Positions 10,667-20,702 of a DNA stretch of 64,000 nt are shown here, in pieces (the first letter of the stretch is position 1; each line of letters begins with the position of its first letter). A program made the translations under genes and the position numbers. The stretch is from Galeopsis tetrahit (Eukaryota > Streptophyta > Magnoliopsida > Lamiales > Lamiaceae): assembly GCA_963675135.1 (NCBI GenBank), contig OY776122.1, forward strand, positions 85,260,472-85,324,471, given 5' to 3'. The notes beneath the pieces are model-generated. The model saw nothing but the letters and a program-made list of their open reading frames with translations, made no database searches and was not told the origin of the DNA.

Positions 10667-12053
10667 AGGTGCAGTGGCCAACCTCACTGAGCTCTTAAAA
10701 GCCCAACTGGATGCATCTCTGAAAACAGCCATGGAAGAGGTTGTCCAACAAAAGATGAAGCCTGTTCTAGCTTTCCTTAGCTTGAGCAGTGATAGGATGC
10801 AAAATATACATGATGAGAATGTATATTTGTTGGAGGAGATGAAGTCCCTGAACCAGGCCCAATCCCTAATGGCCACAACAATGAGTGACCTAAAGCCCCA
10901 GTGCTTTGATGCTGCCAAAAAGGGGGAAAGGGAAAGAGCAAGAGCAAAAGGTGCCTTGGTGATTGGGAGTCCAGTGAAAGGGAAAGACAAAGTCCCTGAA
11001 GGAAAGGGAAAAGAGCCAGAAATGCTGAACTTGGAAGATTTGGATGAAGAGGAGCAGTTAGCATTGGCATTGAAGAACTCAATGGCCTCAGCTCAAGAGG
11101 AAAGAGTAAGGCTACAACAAAGACCAGGTGGTGAAGTGTCAGGTTTGGACAAAGATGCTGAAGGTGTCCAAACCAGAGGAAAGATCAAAAAGGCCCAAGG
11201 AAAGAAGAGACAAATTGAGAAATTCACTGACTTTCCTAGCAGTCTTGATCTTCCACCTGAATTCAGAATTGATGAAGATGAGCCTACATCAAAGAAAGCC
11301 AAAGCTGCTGAAAAGGACAAACCCTCTGAATCTGGCAAAACTGCTGAAGGAACCAAGTCTTCTGAAGACACTGAAGAGTTATTTGCTGAAGGATTTGGAT
11401 CTGAACCTAAGAAGAAGACAACAGTTCTAGCCCATGATCCATCAAAGCTGTTTCATGAAGGGTATGGCAAAGACCCTGAAACACAACAGAAACTGGCCAT
11501 GATGAGGGCTCATGAGAAAATGGATCTGATGGAAGAAGCCAACAGAGCAAGAGATGAAAGGAGAGCAAACTTTCAGAAACCAAGAAGGAAAAGAGCAACT
11601 TACAGCAAGATGAAGCCTCAGCTTCTAATCCCAATGGACACCAAATATCCACACTTGGATAAATGGGTGCCAATTCAACTGAATGACACATGGGAAGAAG
11701 CCAAAAGGGAGTTTGTCTATGACTATTATGTCATTGACAGATGGAATGGAGGAGATGCAAACTCTGCCTTCACTGAGTTCATGCTAGAATACTACAGAGA
11801 GTTGTATCAACAACTACTTGCAGCTGCTGACATTGCAAGATTTGAACTCACAGCTCCCAAGCCAATCATATACATGCCTCCAAAGCTTGAAGGATGGATT
11901 GACCAAGCAAGAATTCTGAGGGAATTTACTGAGATCCTTAAGCTGAACAAGATGGTTCTTGGACCTAAGGGAACCAACCAAGAAGCCATGGCACTGAAAA
12001 GAAGAGTGTGGGCACAGTATGGAATGCTGCCACCTCCTGAGGATGATCTTTGA
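10647..12053 (+). CDS. SIRE extra ORF, C-terminal part after a frameshift
   Basis: 468 residues, overlapping the previous ORF by 20 bp in another frame. It looks like the natural continuation, so the undamaged protein would be about 1,090 residues. It starts as coiled coil (LLKAQLDASLKTAMEEVVQ), then a Lys/Glu-rich charged region with KGKDKVPEGKGKEPE, and ends in a compact, less charged domain (about 330-468) with aromatic motifs such as PHLDKWVPIQL and FVYDYYVIDRWNGGD. That domain looks globular and conserved but I do not recognise it. No membrane helix is visible. Function unknown. Confidence 0.7.
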   Translation: MLANIAEGAVANLTELLKAQLDASLKTAMEEVVQQKMKPVLAFLSLSSDRMQNIHDENVYLLEEMKSLNQAQSLMATTMSDLKPQCFDAAKKGERERARAKGALVIGSPVKGKDKVPEGKGKEPEMLNLEDLDEEEQLALALKNSMASAQEERVRLQQRPGGEVSGLDKDAEGVQTRGKIKKAQGKKRQIEKFTDFPSSLDLPPEFRIDEDEPTSKKAKAAEKDKPSESGKTAEGTKSSEDTEELFAEGFGSEPKKKTTVLAHDPSKLFHEGYGKDPETQQKLAMMRAHEKMDLMEEANRARDERRANFQKPRRKRATYSKMKPQLLIPMDTKYPHLDKWVPIQLNDTWEEAKREFVYDYYVIDRWNGGDANSAFTEFMLEYYRELYQQLLAAADIARFELTAPKPIIYMPPKLEGWIDQARILREFTEILKLNKMVLGPKGTNQEAMALKRRVWAQYGMLPPPEDDL

Positions 12054-12502
12054 AATGGCTAAGTCTTCTGACCTTACTTGAATGATCAACTATGCTGAAA
12101 TATGGTCAAGATTGCTGATGTGTTAATCTGTTTGCTCTGGTTTGCTATGAATTGCTCTGATACAAGCTCTGTGCTCTGATGCTGAAAATATTATTTTTGT
12201 CTTGAATTACTAGAATGAAATGCTCTGATGTATTTAAGTGTTATTGATTCATGCTCTGATATGTTAACTTCAACTATCAACATGCCTGTAATGATTTTTT
12301 AATGAATGATAGTTGAACTTATTTGGAATCAAGAAACACAAATCTCTCTATGCCTATCTTAAAACCTACTTGCAACAAAAACAGTGAATACACTAACACA
12401 TTATTTTTCAGGAATATTGACCTCAGTCATGTCTTCTGAAGATACATGTAATAGGTGTAGACAAGTCACTTTTGCTTAAGTTGTATAGGTTTTGGCATCA
12501 TC
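12054..12502 (+). other. SIRE 3' untranslated region
   Basis: Non-coding, AT-rich, with several short GCTCTGAT repeats. It lies between the extra ORF and the PPT. No gene seen. Confidence 0.7.
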
Positions 12503-12516
12503 AAAAAGGGGGAAAT
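12503..12516 (+). other. Polypurine tract of the SIRE element
   Basis: AAAAAGGGGGAAAT directly before the 3' LTR start TGTTGGG at 12517; plus-strand primer site. Confidence 0.85.
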
Positions 12517-14446
12517 TGTTGGGAATAAAATAAGATATGTTTTGATCTAATACCAAAACCCCCTGAGACATGCCTAAGTTAATATAAATATGTTCTAAGA
12601 ATGTTAGAACATATAGATTATAGGCTAGATGAGAAGCTGAAATGTTAGGCAGCTCTTAGACAATTAGATGCACAATTTGAGGGGGAATCTATGCTTTGAA
12701 GATGATCAAGATCAAGTCCCCCCAAGGCTCAAATTCTGGAACAATCACTTAAGAGTAAGGACACTCTATGAAATCTAAGATGCTCTTATCAGGAGAGTTG
12801 TCCAGAGAAGATGCTCTTATACAAGAACAAGATTGTGAAGCTCAAAAGGACAAGTCCAATGTGGATGCTCTTATCAGGAGAGTTGTCCAGAGAAAGTACT
12901 CATAAAACTCTGATCAGGAGAATTGTCCAAAGAAGCTAACCATATGCAAGAACAAGTTTACATAGCTCAAAAGGACAAGACTACTCAAAGGTTTTCATCA
13001 GGAGAGTTGTCCAGAGAAGTCAACTCTAGGCATAAAGTGCTCTGATGCAAAAAGATTAAATACACTGATCAGGAGAGTTGTCCAGAGGAGTTGTCTCAGC
13101 TAAATTGACCAAGATCAAGTGCTCTGAAAGCCTAAGATCAACTATGCTGAAGAGATTGAGACAACCAGTCCCTAAAGGTCCTCAAAGGAATGAGCTAAGA
13201 CCATACACAAGAGAAATAAAGGGAAAAGAGCCAAGTCATCTGAAGAAGAGCAAGCCAACCATGCTGAAAAGCAAAACTGCTGATAGTGATAAGGAGAGTT
13301 GTCCAGATGATAAGGAATGTTGTCCTATCATTGGATCAACCTTCAGAAGCCATGTCCAAGTCCTAACAAGAAGTCAAACATTGGGAAAAGTGCTGCAGAA
13401 TGAAGACAAAACTGTTACAGCCGTCTATTACCCAAATGAGGACATGTCACTATCAAGAATCTGTCTTCCAGTTTGAAGAACTCAAGGAAGACATTTATAG
13501 CAATTTGGGGCTGCCTCTCCAACGGGCAAATCCTCCATTTTGTCTATAAATACAGAAGTGTGAAGACCATTTGAAAGCACCTCAACACAATCCAACTAAG
13601 CTCAAAGTTCTTACAAGCTAGAGTGCTTTCAAAGCTTTCAAAGACTATCTTAGTCTTCAAACACTTCATCTAAGCTGAACCCAATTGTATATCCTTACAC
13701 AAGCTTAGAGAGATATCCTATCCTTATACACTGATCTTCATTGTAAAGGATATCTCATTAGTTGGAACCTTACTTCAACCCTTACACCTTTCAAGAGTGA
13801 AAGTGAGAAGGTTGTAGTAGTAGAAGTGGTAGGAGCTGACTGTTGAGAGAAGAACAGTTCAGTTCTGAGTTGAGAAGAGGGTACTAGGACTCTAGACATC
13901 CTAGGGATCAATTCACCAAGGAGTGGTGTTCTTGATCAAGTGCACCTTGGCACTATAAAACAAGTTAATTCCAAGAGTGAAGGAATTATCCTGTTAAATC
14001 AGGGAAAGTGGATGTAGGAGCTTGAGTCTCTGAACCACTATAAACTTTTGTGTTGATTTACTTTACAAGTACTTACATTCATTCAACACTGCACACAAAA
14101 CTGATCTTTCAAAGATACATATTCAAAGACTGTGCAAAACTGTTTTGGACAAGTTCCCTGAAGCTTAACTGGACTGTGTTACATTGACTAAGTGATTTCA
14201 GAAATTAAAGGAGTCTAAACTTAAAGGGCCAACCACTATTCCGCACATATAACTCCCCTAGATAGTTATTCAACTAAGTACTCAATAGTACTTAGTAGAT
14301 TGATTATCTTAGAAGAGTTAATCATCTTCAGCAGAGTTGTCCAAGACAACCTTGCTGAGTTCTGGTTTGATCTAGTTGAAAAGAATTTGCATACAAGTGT
14401 ATTCCCCCCCCCATACACTTGTTATCTACTCCTTTCAGGACCAACA
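12517..14446 (+). repeat. SIRE 3' LTR, full length (1930 bp)
   Basis: Starts TGTTGGGAATAAAA and ends GGACCAACA (TG...CA with a short inverted end TGTTGG/CCAACA). TATA at 13545-13552. A 132-codon frame at 13078-13476 is present in both LTRs but has no ATG at its start and is broken in the solo LTR, so it is not annotated. It is followed by AGCCT, the expected right target duplication; the left one is not in the window. Confidence 0.95.
12791..13310 (+). repeat. Short direct repeats in SIRE U3
   Basis: AGGAGAGTTGTCCAGAG or a near copy occurs at about 12791, 12876, 12915 (variant), 13001, 13070 and 13292, usually after CTCTGATC or CTCTTATC. The copies are irregularly spaced (38-220 bp) and all lie upstream of the TATA box, as enhancer-like U3 repeats do. 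Confidence 0.7.
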
Positions 14447-15400
14447 AGCCTGCTATGGTGCTGATCCCCAAATAACGAGTATATCGATACCACCGGGTGC
14501 TGAAATTTGATATTCAAAAGTTGAGAAGAGCTGAATAAAGGACCAGCCCCCGCAGCTTCTGGAGAAGCTTGAGCTTTGTGGTTAAGATACTACATCTTGG
14601 GTGGCCAATTATACAAACGATCGTTGACCCATCCCTATCTAAGATGTCTCCCGAAGGAGATTACGTGATAAAAGAAATCCATGAAGGATGAGCAGGTAGT
14701 CATGAGGGCTACAAGGCTACTGTAAAGAAGGATATACCCAAGAGTCGATCTATTAGGTGAGTAAGATCATCTAGGGTGTTGAGATGCGATATTCGGAGAC
14801 GAGCATGATGACGGAACTTGCAAATGCCTTACACTTCGATGCTTGAGGGGAGTGGTGAAGGGTATAAGCCTGCCACCTCCGAGATGCGGCCATGAAGCCA
14901 AGTAAGTGAAAAGTGTATACTTTAGTTTTTACTTTAGATTTTACTTTGTGATATGATATGAGTTACCTAGACGTAGTTGTTTAGAGCATAAAACCTCGAA
15001 GCATATGAGCATTTGCTAAGACTTCAGAAATGATTGATTTGAGAAATGCTAAGGGGATTACTTAGGAGAATTTCGTGATTAATCGAGAGAATGATTGAGA
15101 GTTTAGGCATGGTTAAGAACGTGTTTTTGATTAGTGATGAGTCTAATTTTTTTCTAAATTATGTTAAAATGTATGTTTATCTTTGATGAATATTTGAAGA
15201 TTTTATGAGATGTGATGAAAACATTTGGAGATTTTTGGAAATTTGTATGAGCACATATTTCCTAACAATTTAAGATATGATTCATAAGCATACTTTGAGC
15301 ATTCTGAAACGCGTGAGGGCTAACCACCCTGAGTAGCTGGATGACTAAGTTTGAAAATTAGAAGTGATGAAATGATGAAGGATCTTTAGATCACTGAGCA
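14447..15400 (+). other. Internal non-coding tail of element A
   Basis: No ORF of note. The sequence is collinear, inverted, with 56600-57166 and 59113-59580 of element D, so it belongs to the same family. It has AT-rich stretches (14920-15260) and is followed by the repeat array. Confidence 0.75.
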
Positions 15401-17645
15401 TATATGAGATATGAGAATACAAAAGTGAGAAACACTTGAAGGCCACGAGGCCGAGGGAAGCTAGAAAGTTCCTCACCCTACTCTAAATCCAAGCGGATTA
15501 CTTGAACTTGAAGGGTCTTGATATGATCAATACCTTGAATTGAGAGTGAGAGACACTCAGAGGCCTAGCGGCCGAGGAGCTCCAGAGAGCCCTCACCGTA
15601 TTTGAGACCCAAAAGGGTTAATCAATGAAATGAGAAGATTTTATGAATTAAAATCTTTTAAGAATAAGAGTGAGAGACACTCAGAGGCCTAGCAGCCGAG
15701 GAGCTCCAGAGAGCCCTCACCATATTTGAGACCCAAAAGGGTTAATCAATGAAATGAGAAGATTTTATGAATTAAAATCTTTTAAGAATGAGAGTGAGAA
15801 ACACTCAGAGGCCTAGAGGCCGAGGAGCTCCAGAGAGCCCTCACCATACTTGAGACCCAAGTGGGTTACTGAAATGAGAAGATTTTATGAAGCAAAATCT
15901 TTTAAGAATAAGAGTGAGAAACACTCAGAGGCCTAGAGGCCGAGGTGCTCCAAAGAGCCCTCATCTTACTTGAGACCCAAGTGGGTTACTGAAATGAGAA
16001 GATTTTATGAAGCAAAATCTTTTAAGAATAAGAGTGAGAAACACTCAGAGGCCTAGAGGCCGAGGTGCCCCAGAGAGCCCTCATCTTACTTGAGACCCAA
16101 AAGGGTTAATCAATGAAATGAGAAGATTTTATGAATTAAAATCTTTTAAGAATAAGAGTGAGAGACACTCAGAGGCCTAGCAGCCGAGGAGCTCCAGAGA
16201 GCCCTCACCATATTTGAGACCCAAAAGGGTTAATCAATGAAATGAGAAAATTTTATGAATTAAAATCTTTTAAGAATGAGAGTGACAAACACTCAGAGGC
16301 CTAGAGGCCGAGGAGCTCCAGAGAGCCCTCATCATGCTTGGAACCCAAAAGGGTTAGTCAATGAAATGAGAAAGATTTTATGAATCAAAATCTTTTAAGA
16401 ATAAGAGTGAGAAACACTCAGAGGCCTAGAGGCCGAGGAGCTCCATAGAGCCCTCACCATACTTGAGACCCAAGTGGGTTACTGAAATGAGAAGATTTTA
16501 TGAAGCAAAATCTTTTAAGAATAAGAGTGAGAAACACTCAGAGGCCTAGAGGCCGAGGTGCTCCAGAGAGCCCTCATCTTACTTGAGACCCAAGTGGGTT
16601 ACTGAGATGAGAAGATTTTATGAAGCAAAATCTTTTAAGAATAAGAGTGAGAAACACTCAGAGGCCTAGAGGCCGAGGTGCCCCAGAGAGCCCTCATCTT
16701 ACTTGAGACCCAAAAGGGTTAATCAATGAAATGAGAAGATTTTATGAATTAAAATCTTTTAAGAATAAGAGTGAGAGACACTCAGAGGCCTAGCAGCCGA
16801 GGAGCTCCAGAGAGCCCTCACCATATTTGAGACCCAAAAGGGTTAATCAATGAAATGAGAAGATTTTATGAATTAAAATCTTTTAAGAATGAGAGTGAGA
16901 AACACTCAGAGGCCTAGAGGCCGAGGAGCTCCAGAGAGCCCTCACCATGCTTGAAACCCAAAAGGGCTAATCAATGAAATGAGAAGATTTTTTGAATTAA
17001 AATCTTTTAAGAATAAGAGTGAGAAACACTTAGAGGCCTAGAGGCCGAGGTGCTCCAGAGAGCCCTCATCCTACTCGAGACCCAAGTGGGTTACTGAAAT
17101 GAGAAGATTTTTTGAATTAAAATCTTTTAAGAATAAGAGTGAGAAACACTCAAAGGCCTAGAGGCCGAGGTGCTCCAGAGAGCCCTCATCCTACTTGAAA
17201 CCCAAAAGGGTTAGTCAATGAAATGAGAAGATTTTATGAATCAAAATCTTTTAAGAACGAGAGGGAGTAACACTCAGAGGCCTAGAGGCCGAGGAGCTCC
17301 AGAGAGCCCTCACCATGCTTGAAACCCAAAAGGGTTAGTCAATGAAATGAGAAGATTTTATGAATCAAAATCTTTTAAGAACGAGAGTGAGAAACACTCA
17401 GAGGCCTAGAGGCCGAGGAGCTCCAGAGAGCCCTCACCATGCTTGAAACTCAAAAGGGTTAGTCAATGAAATGAGAAGATTTTATGAATCAAAATCTTTT
17501 AAGAACGAGAGTGAGAAACACTCAGAGGCCTAGAGGCCGAAGAGCTCCAGAGAGCCCTCACCATGTGTGAAACTCAAAAGGGTTAATCAATGAAATGAGA
17601 AGATTTTATGAATCAAAATCTTTTAAACGAAAGTAAGAGACAAGT
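15400..17645 (+). repeat. Tandem array of ~120-bp units, about 19 copies
   Basis: Each unit has AGTGAGAAACACTCAGAGG, CCTAGAGGCCGAGG, CCAGAGAGCCCTCA, a GACCC...GGGTTA part and AAGATTTTATGAATTAAAATCTT (a 9-bp inverted repeat with a 5-nt loop). Two subtypes alternate: one with AAAAGGGTTAATCAATG (about 122 bp) and one with AAGTGGGTTACTG (about 117 bp). The unit with CCTAGCAGCCGAGG recurs at about 15685, 16177 and 16789, which shows a higher-order block of several monomers. It sits in the 3' non-coding part of the element, where Tat/Ogre elements are known to carry tandem repeats. Confidence 0.92.
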
Positions 17646-18002
17646 AGAGGCTCAGAGGCCAAGGAGAACTGGGGAGCATCCCCCCATAACCAAGACCCAA
17701 GATGGATACTTAGAAATTTCGCTAAAGTCAAGGAAAACCTCCTCGAGCCACCTGAAACCAAAGGTGATTCCGTGAAAGGGGGAGAGATTCCCTAAAGTTC
17801 TTGAGAAAATTCTTTGAAGGTTATGAAACCAAAAGTCAGGCCATTGCCAAATTACAGGCGGCCAAGGCGGGAAAAATCTCCGAAGGGGAGCACTTTTGAA
17901 ATTCCTCTTCGAAGCAAGAATAATACACGTCTCTCCAGAAACGCCTCTGTACTAGGCTCACTGGAATTTTCTACTCTCACAAAAGATATACCCCTTTTAC
18001 GA

Positions 18003-18019
18003 GAGTAGGTGGGAGTAGA
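18003..18019 (+). other. Polypurine tract of element A
   Basis: GAGTAGGTGGGAGTAGA just before LTR start TGATGCGGCC at 18020. The same arrangement precedes the B and D 3' LTRs. Confidence 0.75.
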
Positions 18020-18759
18020 TGATGCGGCCTAAAAATGTCATCCGATAAGAAGTCGACACGTGTATAAAGGATAAGATAAAAGAGAAGATATGGGATTGTG
18101 GAAGGGGCTCTCGATAAAGAATCCCTTCTGGAAGTCCCTCCAGAGGGAGCTCCTGGAGCCCCACTGGGAGAGACTTATCTGGAGGACTCGATCTTGATAT
18201 GAATTGGTAGACCGAGAATATAGGAGAACTCCGCAAGAATCGGACTAAGATTGACCAAAGAAAGATTCTTCTCTCCTTCATTGTAGTGGAAAGAGTCTAC
18301 TAGGGAGAGTGGCCCCGGTCTTTCTGGGAGTGGAGAGAAGGGAAGACTTCGTCCACTCAGCAGGGCCGAGTCTTATGGGCAGCTCCGAAAGAAAAGGAAG
18401 GCTTGACTTCCTCTCGAAGAAGGATCTCTATAAATAGGTAAATCCAAGGAGATTTCCAGGTTAGACTTTCTTACCTTTATAAAACTTGATACATTTCGTA
18501 CAAAACGTACTTTTGATATTATTTGAGAGCCTGATTTGATAAAACAAGGATCTCGAGGTCCTTGTGATATATTAAAAGCCCTATACTGACTTAGGCATCA
18601 GAGTGTTCGCACCGGAGCTCCCTCCGGTGTGTCTTTTGCAGGTTCCTGGAGGATCATTCCAGAGGAAGCAGTGTACCTGAATTATTTCTAAAACATTCGG
18701 AAACTTAGATATCCGACTCCGAGGACATCTAATCCGATCGTGCAATTTTTGGCACATCA
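18020..18759 (+). repeat. 3' LTR of element A (740 bp)
   Basis: TGATGCGGCC...TTGGCACATCA, with short inverted ends TGATG/CATCA. It is closely related to the D LTRs (54369, 63347) and the solo LTR at 31371, and more distantly to the B LTR (27694). TATAAATA at 18429-18436. Confidence 0.92.
18429..18436 (+). promoter_or_regulatory. TATA box of the Tat LTR (A)
   Basis: CTCTATAAATAGG, also found in the LTRs of B (near 28101), D (minus, near 54690 and 63670) and as CTATAAAAAGG in the solo LTR (near 31771). Confidence 0.6.
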
Positions 18760-18764
18760 AACCT

Positions 18765-19030
18765 ATTACACTTTTATGAACTTTCTGATTCCTTTCGAGA
18801 ACCCCATTGACGAAAAGAGGATTCTTAAACCCTCACCCGATACCGAATTATATATACTGACTTGAGCGTCGGAGTGTCCGCGCCGGATTCCCCTCCGGCG
18901 TGTCTTTTGCAGGTTCTTGGAGGTTCATTTCAGGTGAGGCAACGTACTCGGATCATTCATACAAGTTCGGGAATTCAGATATCTGATCTAAAGGATATCC
19001 AATCTATTCGTGCAAATTTGTGGCACAACA
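18765..19030 (+). repeat. 5' LTR remnant of element B
   Basis: CTATTACACTTTTATGAAC... to ...GGCACAACA, matching 28158-28425 of the 3' LTR with a few substitutions. The U3 part is absent, so it has no TATA box of its own. The neighbouring A LTR, which is complete, could supply a promoter. Confidence 0.88.
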
Positions 19031-19032
19031 AC

Positions 19033-19050
19033 TGGCGCCGTCTGTGGGAA
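19033..19050 (+). other. Primer binding site of element B
   Basis: TGGCGCCGTCTGTGGGAA, two bases after the LTR end. Its first nine bases fit the 3' end of plant tRNA-Asp; the match beyond is weaker, so the tRNA assignment is inferred. Element D has TGGCGCTGTCTGTGGG at the same place (minus strand). Confidence 0.8.
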
Positions 19051-19091
19051 AGTCTAAGATATCTTCTCACGAATTTCTATTTGTTTGAGCG

Positions 19092-20702
19092 ATGGGCGGA
19101 GGAAATACCACAATCACGCCTACTTTAGGGAAGAAAACTCTTCCGGGGGAAATACCCCCTTTGCCATCTGATCCTGCACCAAAGGGAGGTCGGGGAAAAG
19201 ACCCTATGTATGTTCCCTCTGGATCAAATCCGCCATTAACACCAGCCGCCACACCAACCACGGGCTTGGGCGATGGAATGGCGGAGAACACCGAAACCCC
19301 GGAGGACCGAACCTCAGGCTCTCAACGTGGGGATGCTCCGAATTCAGAACCATTCCTGGTTTCTCCGGACCAGTTGAATGCCCTCATTGAACGAGTTGTG
19401 GAAAGAGCTTTTGCGGCTCAGGGAAGTCGAGTCCCAAGAACTATACCAGCGAACGCGGAGACGCCTGCTCCGAGACTTCAGGACGAGGCCCCAGGGACCT
19501 CCCAAGCATTTTCCAAGGAGGAGGGAGTGCGAGCAGAAGGAGATGAGAAAGCGCCCTCTCGTGCAGAAAGAAGCATTCCCCCTCGGGGCACAAGAAGGAA
19601 TGTGGACTTGGTATCCCGAGAGATGGAACCTCCCGAGGGAGAGGAGAGTACAGATGATACATATCCAGGTCCAGTCAGCGACCAACTGCAGGCCCTACAA
19701 AAGGAAATTAAAGATATGAGGAAACAGATGAGTAATCGGATAAGTAGGTCTGCTTATGTTTCCGGTTGTCAGTTTTCTCCTAATATATTACAGGATGAGT
19801 TGCCATTCAACTTGAAGCCCCTTAACTTCGAATACGATGGCACCACGGACCCATACGAGCATCTGGTAAGATTTGAGAATGCAGCCTTACTACATCAGTA
19901 TGGGGAGGGAGTCAAATGTAGGGTGTTCCTGACTACATTGGCCAAGGCAGCACAACAGTGGTTCACCCAGCTCGAACCCAATACCATTCGATCGTGGGAG
20001 GAGTTTAGCGAATTATTCCTCCATCAGTTTGCAAGCGCCCAGAGGCAGCCGCGGGCCACGTTAACCCTCTTCAATATGAGGCAAGGGGAGAACGAGAGTT
20101 TGAGAGCTTTCCTCCGGAGATTCAACCAAGCAGCTCTGGAAGTCCCTACCGCCTCTCCAGAAGTGAAGCTCAATGCCCTAACCAACGGGCTGCACGATGG
20201 AGATTTCTTTTCCTCCCTGGCCAAGAAGCCAGTCCAGAACTTTGACGAGTTACTACATAGAGCGGAGAAGTACCTCACCTTGGAGGAGGTTCGTAAAGCC
20301 AAGAGACTAGAGGCTAGGCCACAAGACCGGGAGAGAAGGAGGGAAGGCCCCTCAAGACGATCCAGCCCAGAGGTCCCTCGGGGCTCTGGGCCAACGGGAA
20401 ATTCCAACCCCTCTAGAGGCCCCCGTTCCGGCCCTCGAGGAAGGTTTGAGAAATATACACCTCTAAGAATAGAGCCCGCTGAAGTGCTAGAAGTAGCAGG
20501 AGATCATCCCGATTTGAAATTCCCTTACTCTAGAAGCCGGGGCCCTCAGAAGCCAAAATCAGATCAATTTTGCAGATTCCATAACGAGTACGGACATGAC
20601 ACGAACCAATGTTATCACCTGAAGGACGAAATCGAGAGGCTGATCCAGGTGGAGCATCTAAAAGAGTTTATATTCAGAGATAGGCAGGGCCCTCGAGGGT
20701 AA
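19092..20702 (+). CDS. gag: Tat Gag polyprotein (element B)
   Basis: 536 residues from ATG at 19092, 42 bp after the PBS. The N-terminal ~230 residues are polar and low in complexity. The retrotransposon gag domain follows at about 240-400 (YDGTTDPYEHLVRFEN, WFTQLEPNTIRSWEEF, LTLFNMRQGENESLRAFLRR). Arg/Pro-rich DNA-like region next, then a knuckle near 490-505 of the form C-x2-H-x4-H-x4-C (CRFHNEYGHDTNQC), the CHHC variant also present in element C. It ends at TAA 20700 but the same frame continues toward protease, so the stop is probably a mutation in a single gag-pol frame. Confidence 0.9.
   Translation: MGGGNTTITPTLGKKTLPGEIPPLPSDPAPKGGRGKDPMYVPSGSNPPLTPAATPTTGLGDGMAENTETPEDRTSGSQRGDAPNSEPFLVSPDQLNALIERVVERAFAAQGSRVPRTIPANAETPAPRLQDEAPGTSQAFSKEEGVRAEGDEKAPSRAERSIPPRGTRRNVDLVSREMEPPEGEESTDDTYPGPVSDQLQALQKEIKDMRKQMSNRISRSAYVSGCQFSPNILQDELPFNLKPLNFEYDGTTDPYEHLVRFENAALLHQYGEGVKCRVFLTTLAKAAQQWFTQLEPNTIRSWEEFSELFLHQFASAQRQPRATLTLFNMRQGENESLRAFLRRFNQAALEVPTASPEVKLNALTNGLHDGDFFSSLAKKPVQNFDELLHRAEKYLTLEEVRKAKRLEARPQDRERRREGPSRRSSPEVPRGSGPTGNSNPSRGPRSGPRGRFEKYTPLRIEPAEVLEVAGDHPDLKFPYSRSRGPQKPKSDQFCRFHNEYGHDTNQCYHLKDEIERLIQVEHLKEFIFRDRQGPRG

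Larger units (their letters stand above)
1060..14446 (+). mobile_element. SIRE/Maximus-lineage Ty1-copia retrotransposon, 5' LTR truncated by a nested insertion
   Basis: Order: 5' LTR (1060-2697, first ~295 bp missing), tRNA-Met-type PBS (2700), gag, pol in the copia order protease-integrase-RT-RNase H, a long extra ORF after pol, PPT, 3' LTR (12517-14446). The extra ORF after pol, the large gag and the ~1.9-kb LTRs are hallmarks of SIRE/Maximus. The overlapping LTR parts are 1638 and 1635 bp; the only length change is a poly-C run (12 against 9) and all stretches compared by eye are identical, so the insertion is recent. Coding defects: TAA between gag and pol, TAA at 7291, a T-run frameshift near 10635. 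It sits in Tat element A. Confidence 0.93.
14447..18759 (+). mobile_element. Tat-lineage Ty3-gypsy element A: 3' half with 3' LTR
   Basis: Plus-oriented tail of an element interrupted at 14446 by the SIRE insertion. 14447-14900 and the repeats match, in inverse orientation, the internal DNA of element D (about 55265-60540; for instance 14470-14560 against 60490-60510 and 59522-59580). It runs through a non-coding internal tail, a tandem array (15400-17640), a PPT (18003-18019) and a complete LTR (18020-18759). No coding domain is seen, apart from a ~45-bp stretch near 17833 discussed under findings. The 5' part is beyond the left edge. Confidence 0.85.

Noticed and set aside
8756..12053. Envelope protein call for the SIRE extra ORF
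   Set aside because: No signal peptide, membrane helix or fusion feature is visible; position alone is not enough.
15400..17645. Regular repeats resembling a CRISPR array
   Set aside because: The whole ~120-bp unit is conserved with no unique spacers, in a plant retrotransposon 3' region.
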